This document shows positions 7,537 to 14,536 of a stretch of DNA of 19,999 nt, one piece after another. Every line of letters begins with the position of its first letter. Position 1 is the first letter of the stretch. The notes under the pieces were generated by a model. That model had not been told where the DNA came from. It made no database searches and saw nothing but the letters and a program-made list of their open reading frames with translations. Location of the stretch: assembly GCA_903921665.1 (NCBI GenBank), contig CAIXQT010000063.1:1-19999 (forward strand), read 5' to 3'. The stretch comes from an uncultured Opitutia bacterium. GTDB taxonomy: Bacteria > Verrucomicrobiota > Verrucomicrobiia > Opitutales > UBA953. The position numbers and the translations under genes are program-made.

Positions 7537-7800
7537 GTGCTGCGCCGCATCGCCAATCTGTTCCGCAAGCCCGATTACCGGGTGAACGCGTACGCGCATC
7601 GGGACCTGTCGGACGAGACCAAGCTCGCCTGGCATGCGCGGCTCAAGCTGCTCCTGAGCGCACGCCGGGGATTGGATCACTCCGCCGAGACGCCGGGGGC
7701 ATGGGTGCGCTGGCGCAAATGGATTCTCCTGCTGCTGGCGTTGCTGGTCGCGTGGGTGCTCGCCGAGAGCCTGGTCGCGTGGAATTTCTACGAAGGTTGA
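7537..7800 (+). CDS. Small C-tail-anchored membrane protein, hypothetical
   Basis: An 87-residue protein that I do not recognise. The first 65 residues are basic, polar and probably helical (two clusters of Arg/Lys). A single hydrophobic segment then follows near the C-terminus (about residues 63-81, ILLLLALLVAWVLAESLVAW), flanked by RWRK on its N side, which suggests an N-in, C-out single-pass inner membrane protein. The start is a GTG at 7537 (another GTG overlaps at 7535). No in-frame ATG exists nearby. It diverges from panB by 64 bases, and its stop is one base from the stop of the convergent metallophosphoesterase gene. The tight fit on both sides supports a real gene. Confidence 0.65.
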   Translation: MLRRIANLFRKPDYRVNAYAHRDLSDETKLAWHARLKLLLSARRGLDHSAETPGAWVRWRKWILLLLALLVAWVLAESLVAWNFYEG

Positions 7801-7801
7801 A

Positions 7802-8716
7802 CTACTGCTTCCGGGCCTTCCAGCCGTAGTCACGATACTTCCACGACCAAGTCCCGTCTCGACGGCAGGTGACGGTGCCGAAGCCCTCGGGCTTGCCGAA
7901 GACGGGGCCCTTCCACCACATGCCGCTGACCGCGCCGCCTTGCAGATAAGTGACCTTGCCGATCTCGATGCGTTCGACGACGTGGCCATGGCCGCTCAGC
8001 ACGAGCTGGAGGTTGTAGTCGTCGAACAGCTTCCTGAACGTGTGCAGGTTGCGGACGATGGCCTTGCCGTCGAGGTGATGGTCGGGGCCTTTCAGCACCT
8101 GATGCCAGATGGTGTAGAACGGGATATGCGTGACCATCACGATCGGTTTCGTGCGGCCGGTCGTAGCGAGGTCCTGCTTCAGCCAGGCAAGTTGCGCGTC
8201 GTCGATCCAGCCTTCGTATTCAAGGGTCTCCTTGTTCTGTCCGATGGAGTCCAGGATGATGAAGTGCCAGCCCTTGTGGTCGAAGCTGCGGTAGGTGCGC
8301 GCGAGGCCGAAGCGTTCCGCGAAGAGCTTCTTGCCGTAATCCTGGTCGGTCGGCTTGACCTGCGATTTCGACGACCAGCCGACGACGTCATGGTTGCCGA
8401 TCGCGTGGTGGACCGGCAGGGCGAGCTCCTTGCTGCATTCGTCGAAGACTTTCCACTGCTCGCGGATACGGTCCATGCCGACGTCGAGCGCGTCGAAGAT
8501 CAGGTCGCCGCCGGTCAGCACGAAGTCGGCCGGCGTGGCGAGGGCGTTGACCGCCCGCAGGCACTGGCGGAAGCCTTCCGGTGCGCCGAGTTCCGGCTGG
8601 ACGTGGATGTCCGTGAGGTAGGCGAAATCGAAGGAGTCTTCGTCCTTCGTCTTGGCGAAGGCCTGGCTGGCCAAGCCGGCCAGCAAGCTCGTCCCGAGGA
8701 AGTGGCGGCGGTTCAT
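7802..8716 (-). CDS. Tat-exported calcineurin-like metallophosphoesterase
   Basis: A 304-residue predicted phosphodiesterase/phosphatase of the calcineurin-like superfamily, expected to use two metal ions and act outside the inner membrane. The ATG at 8714-8716 gives a clean twin-arginine signal, NRRHFLG (2-8) plus a hydrophobic stretch ending in AFA (19-21). The in-frame ATG at 8812 adds a Ser-rich low-complexity stretch and runs into lpxI, so I reject it. Metal-site motifs in order: D36-x-H38, GGD (69-71), GNHD (107-110), H197 in VTHIPF and GHGH (242-245). The motif set resembles CpdA/Icc-type and purple acid-type phosphoesterases; the substrate is unknown. It starts 10 bases after the lpxI stop, so the two are probably cotranscribed. 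Confidence 0.88.
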   Translation of the reverse strand: MNRRHFLGTSLLAGLASQAFAKTKDEDSFDFAYLTDIHVQPELGAPEGFRQCLRAVNALATPADFVLTGGDLIFDALDVGMDRIREQWKVFDECSKELALPVHHAIGNHDVVGWSSKSQVKPTDQDYGKKLFAERFGLARTYRSFDHKGWHFIILDSIGQNKETLEYEGWIDDAQLAWLKQDLATTGRTKPIVMVTHIPFYTIWHQVLKGPDHHLDGKAIVRNLHTFRKLFDDYNLQLVLSGHGHVVERIEIGKVTYLQGGAVSGMWWKGPVFGKPEGFGTVTCRRDGTWSWKYRDYGWKARKQ

Positions 8717-8726
8717 GGCAAGTGGC

Positions 8727-9581
8727 TCAGGCTGGGCCGAAGCCGAAGAGGTCGATGCCCAGCTGCTTGGCGCGGGCGATGACCGCGGGCTTGTCGATGA
8801 GGATGACCGCATCGGCTTCGAGGGCCGCTTTCGTCACGCCGCCTTCGGCCATGCTCTCGAGGGTCTTGACCCCGAAGCACGGGACGTCGAAGCGCCAGTC
8901 CTGCGCATGCTTGGAGGTCTTGGTGAGCATCATCTCCTTGCCGCCGGTCTGGGCGCAGCGGCGGAGCATGTTGTCGGTGCCTTCGAAGGCTTCGACCGCG
9001 ATGACGGTGCCTTTGGCCGTGACCACGGATTGCCCGACGTCGAGCCGGGCCATCTCGCGGGCCATGCGCGTGCTGAACGCCAGCTGCTCGTCGCCGATGC
9101 CGCAAGCCCAGCCGGTCATGCAGCCCGTCGACGCCAGATGGTCGTCGAGGAAGATGCGGGCGTCGAGCATGCGGACGCCGACCTTCTCGATCTCGGTCGA
9201 GATGGCCCCGAAGATCGTCTCGGCGTTACGTTCCTTGAGGGAAGCCATCAACGCGACGAGCTTCAGGTCCGGCACCATGCCGGTGAAGAGTTTGCGCGGC
9301 GTCACCTGGCCGGCCATCACCGCGCCGGCGGCGCCCAACTCGCCGAGGGCGTCGAGCATCTGGCCGAGCTTGCCGACCGGGATGGCGCGATGGTCCGCGG
9401 CGGCAAAGGTCGCGATCAGGGCGGGATCCGTCTCTTCTTCGAAGGAGACCAGCTTCACTTTGGCGCCGCGGGCACGGGCGCACTCGATCAGCAGGGCGGG
9501 GTAGCGGCCCTTGCCGGCGATGACGACGACGATCTGGGCGGGGTCGAAGCCCGGGGGCAGGAATCTCGAAGCTGACGCCAT
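8727..9581 (-). CDS. lpxI: UDP-2,3-diacylglucosamine pyrophosphatase LpxI
   Basis: Hydrolyses UDP-2,3-diacylglucosamine to lipid X and UMP, the fourth step of lipid A synthesis; LpxI is the alternative to LpxH. The 284-residue length suits the family. Seen: an N-terminal GKGRYP nucleotide-like loop (about 23-28), a GKLGQMLD segment, AGQVTPRKLF, and the C-terminal DUF1009 signature VEAFEGTDNMLRR (about 194-206) followed by the conserved Lys of LTKTSK and QDWRFDVPCFGVKT. I chose the ATG at 9579-9581; the ATG at 9650 adds 23 residues unlike the family and would crowd nadD. It diverges from nadD by 81 bases and precedes a secreted phosphoesterase. Its presence shows an LPS-bearing outer membrane. 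Confidence 0.93.
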   Translation of the reverse strand: MASASRFLPPGFDPAQIVVVIAGKGRYPALLIECARARGAKVKLVSFEEETDPALIATFAAADHRAIPVGKLGQMLDALGELGAAGAVMAGQVTPRKLFTGMVPDLKLVALMASLKERNAETIFGAISTEIEKVGVRMLDARIFLDDHLASTGCMTGWACGIGDEQLAFSTRMAREMARLDVGQSVVTAKGTVIAVEAFEGTDNMLRRCAQTGGKEMMLTKTSKHAQDWRFDVPCFGVKTLESMAEGGVTKAALEADAVILIDKPAVIARAKQLGIDLFGFGPA

Positions 9582-9662
9582 GCCGGCAGTGTTTCGGCGG
9601 AATGGTCCGGGCTCAAGCCTGCTTTGGGTTGCCACGGGAGGCCGGCCCAAGCGTAATGCGGC

Positions 9663-10253
9663 ATGCCTGCTGCCATCGGCATCCTAGGTGGGACCTTCGA
9701 TCCTCCGCATGCGGGCCATGTGGCCGCGGCCACCGCGGCATGGAAGCAGCTCGGACTGGACGAAGTGCGGATCATTCCGGCCGGCCAAGCGCCCTTGCGT
9801 TCCGGTGCGCCGCAGGCGTCCGCGCCGGATCGCGTCGCGATGTGCCGGCTGGCTTTCACCGATTGTCCTTGGGCGGTCGTCGATGAGCGTGAGATCGGCC
9901 GCGCCGGCACGAGCTGGTCGGTCGAGACCGCCCGAGAGTTGGCGGAAGAATTTCCTGATGCCTTGCGGGTCTGGATCCTTGGGGCCGATCAGCTGGCCAG
10001 GCTGGATCGGTGGAAGGATGTCGCCGAACTTTGCAGTCTGGTGGAATTCGCGGTGTTGTCACGTGATGGCATCTCGACCGTGCCCCCTCCGACCATCGCG
10101 GCCCTCATCCGCCTGACGGTATTGAAGGCGCCGGCGGTGCAAGTTTCCTCCACGGCGCTCCGCGAAGCCCTGCGTCGAGGTGATTCGACCCGAAACGGCT
10201 TGCCCCTCGGGGTCGCCCGCCACATCGATGAGCGCTCCCTTTACCAAGCCTGA
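9663..10253 (+). CDS. nadD: Nicotinate-nucleotide adenylyltransferase
   Basis: Transfers AMP from ATP to nicotinate mononucleotide to form deamido-NAD, the step before NAD synthetase, in the cytoplasm. The 196-residue length is normal. Seen: the nucleotidyltransferase signature GGTFDPPHAGH (9-19, including the HxGH catalytic site), PAGQAP (about 39-44, where many NadDs have a Pro-rich loop ending in HK), SAPDRVAMCRLA (about 53-64), ILGADQLARLDRWKD (about 104-118) and VSSTALREALRRG (about 160-172, the ISSTxIR ATP-binding motif). It is followed after 2 bases by rsfS, the usual neighbour. No Shine-Dalgarno precedes the ATG. Confidence 0.95.
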   Translation: MPAAIGILGGTFDPPHAGHVAAATAAWKQLGLDEVRIIPAGQAPLRSGAPQASAPDRVAMCRLAFTDCPWAVVDEREIGRAGTSWSVETARELAEEFPDALRVWILGADQLARLDRWKDVAELCSLVEFAVLSRDGISTVPPPTIAALIRLTVLKAPAVQVSSTALREALRRGDSTRNGLPLGVARHIDERSLYQA

Positions 10254-10255
10254 CC

Positions 10256-10798
10256 ATGTCCGCCCTTAAAAAGAAGACCAAGAAGAACGCCGCCAAACCT
10301 GCCGCCAAGGCGCGCCCGGCCAGCCGATCCGCCAAGCCTGCGTCCCGCTCGGTCCGTCCGGCTCGCCGCATCATCCCCGCCGTCCCGCCGCTCAAGGCCA
10401 AGAGCCGTGGCGAGAAAGCCGCCGCCAAGCCGATGGTCGTGCTCCCCAAGCTGCCGGCGCACCTCATTGCCGCGATCCACGCCCTCGATGATAAGAAGGC
10501 TGTCGAAATCCGCGTGCTGGAGATGGGCCAGATTTCTTCCATCGCCGACTTCCTGGTGATCGCCACGGGAACGTCCGAGCCGCACCTGCGCGCCTTGCGC
10601 ATCGCCCTCGAGCAGTCCTTGGACGAAGCTGGCGTCAGTTCCCGCTCCGAATCCCAGCGTGATAGCGGCTGGACCGTGGTCGACGCCTTTGACGTCCTGT
10701 TCCATGTCTTCCGCGAGGACATCCGCAAGAGCTACGCCCTTGAAGCCCTTTGGAAGGACGGCCTGGATATTCCTGTGTCGGCTATCCTGAAGGCCTGA
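10256..10798 (+). CDS. rsfS: Ribosomal silencing factor RsfS with a basic N-terminal tail
   Basis: RsfS binds ribosomal protein uL14 and blocks joining of ribosomal subunits when nutrients run low. The DUF143 core fills about residues 65-175: AIHALDDKKAVEIRVLEMG, SSIADFLVIATGTSEPHLRAL and SGWTVVDAFDVLFHVFREDIRKSYALEALW (split in the gene, all conserved in the family). The unusual part is the first 60 or so residues, an Ala/Lys/Arg/Pro-rich tail with KPAAK- and RSAKPASRS-like units that resemble histone H1 tails; typical RsfS is about 105-120 residues, this one 180. A later start (M60) would leave only the core, so the tail depends on the ATG at 10256, which sits 2 bases after the nadD stop as expected for a coupled gene. 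Confidence 0.93.
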   Translation: MSALKKKTKKNAAKPAAKARPASRSAKPASRSVRPARRIIPAVPPLKAKSRGEKAAAKPMVVLPKLPAHLIAAIHALDDKKAVEIRVLEMGQISSIADFLVIATGTSEPHLRALRIALEQSLDEAGVSSRSESQRDSGWTVVDAFDVLFHVFREDIRKSYALEALWKDGLDIPVSAILKA

Positions 10799-10817
10799 GC
10801 CCAAAGCAAGCACCCGG

Positions 10818-10894
10818 TGGTGGTAGTGGGCAGGATCGAACTGCCGACCTAGGGCTTATGAGTCCCTCGCTCTAACCAACTGAGCTACACTACC
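10818..10894 (-). tRNA. tRNA with CAU anticodon (probably elongator tRNA-Met)
   Basis: A full 77-base cloverleaf including an encoded CCA. Acceptor stem GGTAGTG/CACTACC is perfect (7 bp), D arm GCTC/GAGC around AGTTGGTTA, T arm GGCAG-TTCGATC-CTGCC is perfect. The anticodon loop is CTCATAA, giving CAU. The anticodon stem AGGGA/GCCCT has four pairs and an A-G mismatch at 31-39. CAU occurs in elongator Met, initiator Met and lysidine-modified Ile2 tRNAs. The fully paired first acceptor base pair (G1-C72) rules out a typical initiator. The A-rich CTCATAA loop does not separate elongator Met from Ile2, so the amino acid is not fully settled. Confidence 0.93.
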
Positions 10895-10911
10895 GAAAAC
10901 CGAGTTCGGTC
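10895..10911 (-). terminator. Weak hairpin plus T run between the GYF gene and the tRNA
   Basis: On the minus strand ACCG-AACT-CGGT is followed by TTTTC, immediately before the tRNA. The stem has only 4 bp, so any termination of the four-gene GTPase operon here would be weak, and the same bases lie downstream of the possible tRNA promoter. Confidence 0.15.
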
Positions 10912-10940
10912 AGTCCAGCCCAGCCCCGTTGGCTCGTCAA
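10912..10940 (-). promoter_or_regulatory. Possible promoter of the tRNA
   Basis: Minus-strand TTGACG (forward 10935-10940, 5 of 6 to the -35 consensus), 17-base spacer, then TGGACT (forward 10912-10917, a poor -10), ending 17 bases before the mature tRNA 5' end. It fits in the 57 bases between the GYF-domain gene and the tRNA, so the tRNA may have its own promoter. Confidence 0.3.
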
Positions 10941-10951
10941 GCCGATTGAGG

Positions 10952-11578
10952 TCAGGGGCGGGGGTAGACCAGGATCCAGAAACACCACGACCAAAGCACG
11001 AAACCGAGGCCGGCCAGCAAGATGGCGAGGTTGGCCTGCGTCTGACGGATTTCGGCCAGGCCTTCCTGATCGAGGGTGCGACCGACCTTGCGGACGAAGG
11101 CGACCGGGAGGAAGCAGCCCAGCGCGGTCGTGAAGGCCAGCAGGATGAACAGCGAGATCGGCGGCGTTTCCGGCGACACCAGATGCCACGCGTACACCGC
11201 AAGGCCGAAGGTGGGCGGAAGCAAGAAGGTGGAGCCGCACCAGAGGTAGCCTTCCCGGACGGAGCGTTCAAGCGATTCGCCGGCGGCGTTGCGACTGGCG
11301 GCGGGTGACAGCGCTTCGCCGACAGGCAGCTCTTCGCCTGGCGCCGACGTCGGAGCGCCCGAGGTCGGATGCGCATTGTCGAACGTGGCGACGGCGACTC
11401 CGCGCGAGAGGCCGATGGCCCGGAAGTAGTCGCGGACCGTCATCCAGGATTCATCGACTTCGATGTTGTGCAGCAGGCTGATCTCGCCGGCGCGGAGCAT
11501 CTCTTGGATACGCACGAGGGGGAAGGGGCCGGTGAGGGCGCCTTTCCAGCGGAGGCGGAAGTGGGTGGGGCGGGACAT
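10952..11578 (-). CDS. GYF_2-like domain membrane protein (gene 4 of the GTPase operon)
   Basis: A 208-residue membrane protein. Residues 5-55 resemble the GYF_2/DUF4339 domain, a small proline-peptide-binding-like module: a basic FRLRWKG strand, then TGPFPLVRIQEMLRAGEIS (16-34) and a closing W-containing strand near W45. A Ser/Pro/Ala-rich linker (about 70-100) leads to three likely transmembrane helices, about 111-133, 140-163 and 183-204, with a basic loop RKVGR between the last two. It begins 3 bases after the stop of the 983-residue coiled-coil gene and ends the operon. Such domains commonly sit on the cytoplasmic face of membrane proteins as adaptors. A recruiting role in the complex is my inference. 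Confidence 0.75.
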   Translation of the reverse strand: MSRPTHFRLRWKGALTGPFPLVRIQEMLRAGEISLLHNIEVDESWMTVRDYFRAIGLSRGVAVATFDNAHPTSGAPTSAPGEELPVGEALSPAASRNAAGESLERSVREGYLWCGSTFLLPPTFGLAVYAWHLVSPETPPISLFILLAFTTALGCFLPVAFVRKVGRTLDQEGLAEIRQTQANLAILLAGLGFVLWSWCFWILVYPRP

Positions 11579-11581
11579 CGT

Positions 11582-14533
11582 TCAGAGATCGCGGCCTTGG
11601 AGGAGGGTTTCCCAGCCGCCGTCCGGCGGGAGGAGGGCCTTGGGCACGCCGGCGGCTTGGGCGGCTTCGGCGACGGTGCCGGGGTAGCGAAGCAAAGGGC
11701 TCAGTGGCGCGGCTTCGGCGATGCGCTTCACTTCGCCGTCGTCGGCGATGCGGAAGAGCACCGTGGCTTTGCCGTCGTTGTCCAAGCCGTAGAGCGCGCT
11801 GCCTTTGATCGTTTCGCGGAGGTTGGGCTGGCCGTCGCGCCCGACCATGCCGGCGAAGATCAGCTTGCGGTTGCGCAGACCGGCGAACGTCGCTCGCCAG
11901 AAGCGGGCTTCCTCGGCGTAGCCCGCACCGCCTTGGCTGATCAGGAAGGCGCGTAGCTCGGTCTGGATGTCCGCCCACTTGTCCTTGAAGAGGAAGTCAT
12001 AGGGTCGCAGCGCGTTCTGCGTGATGCGTCGCAGCTGCTCGGCGTCGCGTTGCGCGGAAGGGGAGTAGATGAGGCCCCAAGCTTCCGGGCGGGTGGTCGC
12101 GAGCTTGTAGAGTTCCTGCAGCTGGTAGGCGCGGAGTTCGGGATAGGGGTATTCGCTCCGGCGGACGCGGTCCATCGTGCGGATGAGCGGTTCGATGAGC
12201 TTGCCCGTCTTCGGGTCCTGGAAGCGGCTCACCTGGCGGATGAAGTCGAGTTCGCGGATGGTGGCCGGCAGCACGATCTCTTCGCCGGCGCGGACGCCGT
12301 TGTTGAATTCACGGCGGCTCCAGGCCGTCTCGACGACGGCGCCATCCCGGTTGAGTTCCTTCGCCTTCTGGATGAACTCGACGCCGTCGGAAATCGGCTT
12401 CTTCGATTCGGTGACTTCGCTGACGACGTAGACCGCACGGCCCGGGATGATTCCGCGGATCGAATAGAGGTTCAGCGTGTAACGACGCAGGGAGTCGGCG
12501 AGCGAAGTGTCGGCGAGCTGCCGCAGGCCGCGTTGCTCGGCTTCGGTGAGCGTCGCGGGGGTGAAATTTCCGCCGAGGTCGGCGGTGGCCGCCGCATCCC
12601 ACATCGCGGCCACGCGCGGGGCGAGGGCCGACCGGGGCAGGGCCTGCAGCGTCGGGGCACGGGTGAAGACGAACGAGGCGCGGGCGCTCAGGTCGGACTT
12701 CTCGCCGGCGGTGTTCGCCGCGGTATCGGCGAGGGCGGCGAGATAGCCGTTCAGGTCGGCCGCCTTCGAAAGCGCCCGGAGCGCGGTGAGCGTCTTGCGT
12801 TCGCCCGCCAAGCGGAGTTCCGCCCGATCCGCGGCCGCCAAGGCCGAATCCAGGTCCTTGTCGCCGGCATCCGTCAGGGTCTTGATGAGCTGGCGCAGCC
12901 GTTCGAGCGTCTCGGCCGCGGTGGCGAGGTCGGCGACGTTTTCGGTCTCGCCCATGGCCTTGTTGAGCGCGGCGAGCTGGAGCGAGATGTCGTTGCGCGT
13001 CCGGTCGAGCATCTGGCGGCAGGCCGAGATCAGTCCTTCGGGTTCCGGGAAGACCGCCTTGAGACGCGACTGGAGCGAGGCGCCGACATGGTTGAATTCC
13101 TCGAGGTATTTGGCCGCGCGCCGATGCGTCTCGGCGATGTTGCCGAGGTTCAGGCCTTGCGCGCGCCGGTCGGCGAGGGAGCGACCCTCGAGGCGGAGGC
13201 GTTGTTCCATCGCCACCTGTTCCGCCAGTCGCTTGCGGAGGGGCGTCGTCTGTTCCTTGCGGCTCGCCTCGCCGGCGGCGGAAAGGCTGCCGCGTTCGAA
13301 TTCATCGAGGGCGGTGGCCGCCGCGGCATGGTCGTAGAGCTCGACGAGGCGTGCCGCCTCGGAGAAGCGATCGCGCGTCTCTTCTTCCTTTGTCCGGAGG
13401 ACGTTCCAATAGACCACGCCGGCGATGAGCAGGAGCAGGCCGCCGACCCAGGCGGAGGTCAGGGTCAGGTAGCGGCGATTGAGCCGCGCGCGGATGTTCT
13501 GCCGGAGCGCCCGTCCTTCGCGCAGGATGCCTTCCGGCAGGCGCTCGGCGTAAGGGGTGGCTCGTTCGAGCCAGGCGCTGAGGCGGACGATGAGGATGGC
13601 AGGGGAGGAGCTGCGGGCCGCTTCCTGCTGGAGCAGGGCCCATTCGTCGTTCAAGGACTCGAGCGCGGCGCGTTGGCTGGCTTCGGCTTCGGCGACCGAG
13701 GCGAGTTCGCCGGCCCAGGCTTCGAGTTCGGCGACCTGCGCGAGCGTCCGCGGGTCGAGGTTGAGCTGGTGGTCGCGTTCCAAGGAGCGGACGCGCCCCA
13801 AGGAGGCGGCGCAGGCTTCCCAGTGAGCTCCTTCGCGGGCGACGGCCGCCTCGGTCACGAGGTGCTCGACTTGTTCGGCGGCTTTGCCGCGTAACGCGGC
13901 GATACGGCGCACCCGCGCGTCTTCCCAGCGCGGCTCGTCGGCCAGATCGTTCGCGCCGAACCGCTCCATCCGGTCCATGAGTTCGATCGCGTCCTCGGCG
14001 CGCTTGTCTTCGAACAAGGCGACGACTTTGCCGAGGGATTCGCGCAGGAATTTCGCCGAGAGACGGTTCAGCTCGGAGCGGGCGTTGGGATCGTCCGGAT
14101 TGATGCGGACGATCGAGCGTAGCACCGAGAGGGCGCGGTCTTCGTCACGCCGGCGGATCGCGTCGCGGTAGTCGCGGTAGAGCGGGTGGCTTTCGCCGAT
14201 CTCACGGCCGTAAAGGCCTTCGACGGCGAGGACGTGCTGGCCGTCGAGCGGGAAGCCGGCCGGCAGTCCGCGTTCGCGGCAGAGCGCATGCCAGCGGTCT
14301 GATTCGGCGAAGCTCAGCGAGGCGCACAGTCCGAGGAGGTCGGGTTCGGATTCGGCGGACTGGAAGGCAGCGTGCTCGTTACCGCTGCGCGCCAAGGTCG
14401 CGCATTGTTCGAGCCGTTCGCGGGCGCGCTGGCACAGTGCGGCGTATTCGCCGGCCAGCGAGCGGGCCTCGAGGTCGGGGGTGCCGAGTTCGAGCTGTCC
14501 GCGGATGCGGGCGATGAGCCGTTCGACCTGCAT
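11582..14533 (-). CDS. Large coiled-coil transmembrane protein (gene 3 of the GTPase operon)
   Basis: A 983-residue protein of unknown family. Residues 1-350 are highly charged and helical, with TPR-like stretches (for example AIRRRDEDRALSVLRSIVRI around 125-144, and about 165-190). One transmembrane helix lies at about 358-378, preceded by RLNRRY, so the first part is probably cytoplasmic and the rest across the membrane. Residues 380-600 are again long charged helices with coiled-coil character. The last 300 or so residues (from about 680) are a mixed alpha/beta region with conserved-looking aromatic and glycine positions (IRGIIPGRAVYVVSEV, RRSEYPYPELRAYQLQELY) that I cannot assign. It follows the GAP1-N2 gene by 3 bases and precedes the GYF gene by 3 bases. 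It would be a stalk or scaffold of the complex. Confidence 0.85.
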   Translation of the reverse strand: MQVERLIARIRGQLELGTPDLEARSLAGEYAALCQRARERLEQCATLARSGNEHAAFQSAESEPDLLGLCASLSFAESDRWHALCRERGLPAGFPLDGQHVLAVEGLYGREIGESHPLYRDYRDAIRRRDEDRALSVLRSIVRINPDDPNARSELNRLSAKFLRESLGKVVALFEDKRAEDAIELMDRMERFGANDLADEPRWEDARVRRIAALRGKAAEQVEHLVTEAAVAREGAHWEACAASLGRVRSLERDHQLNLDPRTLAQVAELEAWAGELASVAEAEASQRAALESLNDEWALLQQEAARSSSPAILIVRLSAWLERATPYAERLPEGILREGRALRQNIRARLNRRYLTLTSAWVGGLLLLIAGVVYWNVLRTKEEETRDRFSEAARLVELYDHAAAATALDEFERGSLSAAGEASRKEQTTPLRKRLAEQVAMEQRLRLEGRSLADRRAQGLNLGNIAETHRRAAKYLEEFNHVGASLQSRLKAVFPEPEGLISACRQMLDRTRNDISLQLAALNKAMGETENVADLATAAETLERLRQLIKTLTDAGDKDLDSALAAADRAELRLAGERKTLTALRALSKAADLNGYLAALADTAANTAGEKSDLSARASFVFTRAPTLQALPRSALAPRVAAMWDAAATADLGGNFTPATLTEAEQRGLRQLADTSLADSLRRYTLNLYSIRGIIPGRAVYVVSEVTESKKPISDGVEFIQKAKELNRDGAVVETAWSRREFNNGVRAGEEIVLPATIRELDFIRQVSRFQDPKTGKLIEPLIRTMDRVRRSEYPYPELRAYQLQELYKLATTRPEAWGLIYSPSAQRDAEQLRRITQNALRPYDFLFKDKWADIQTELRAFLISQGGAGYAEEARFWRATFAGLRNRKLIFAGMVGRDGQPNLRETIKGSALYGLDNDGKATVLFRIADDGEVKRIAEAAPLSPLLRYPGTVAEAAQAAGVPKALLPPDGGWETLLQGRDL

Positions 14534-14536
14534 GGT

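Noticed and set aside
8716..8812. Upstream ATG start for the metallophosphoesterase
   Set aside because: It adds 32 Ser/Ala/Pro residues before a perfect Tat signal peptide and runs into lpxI.
10818..10894. tRNA as an integration site for the GTPase operon
   Set aside because: The tRNA 5' end faces the operon, whereas integrases normally use the 3' part; I saw no integrase and no repeated tRNA 3' fragment at the far end.
12050..13894. 614-codon plus-strand open frame within the coiled-coil gene
   Set aside because: The minus-strand frame is longer (983 codons), fits the operon junctions and has a membrane helix and coiled coils; the plus frame is its shadow.
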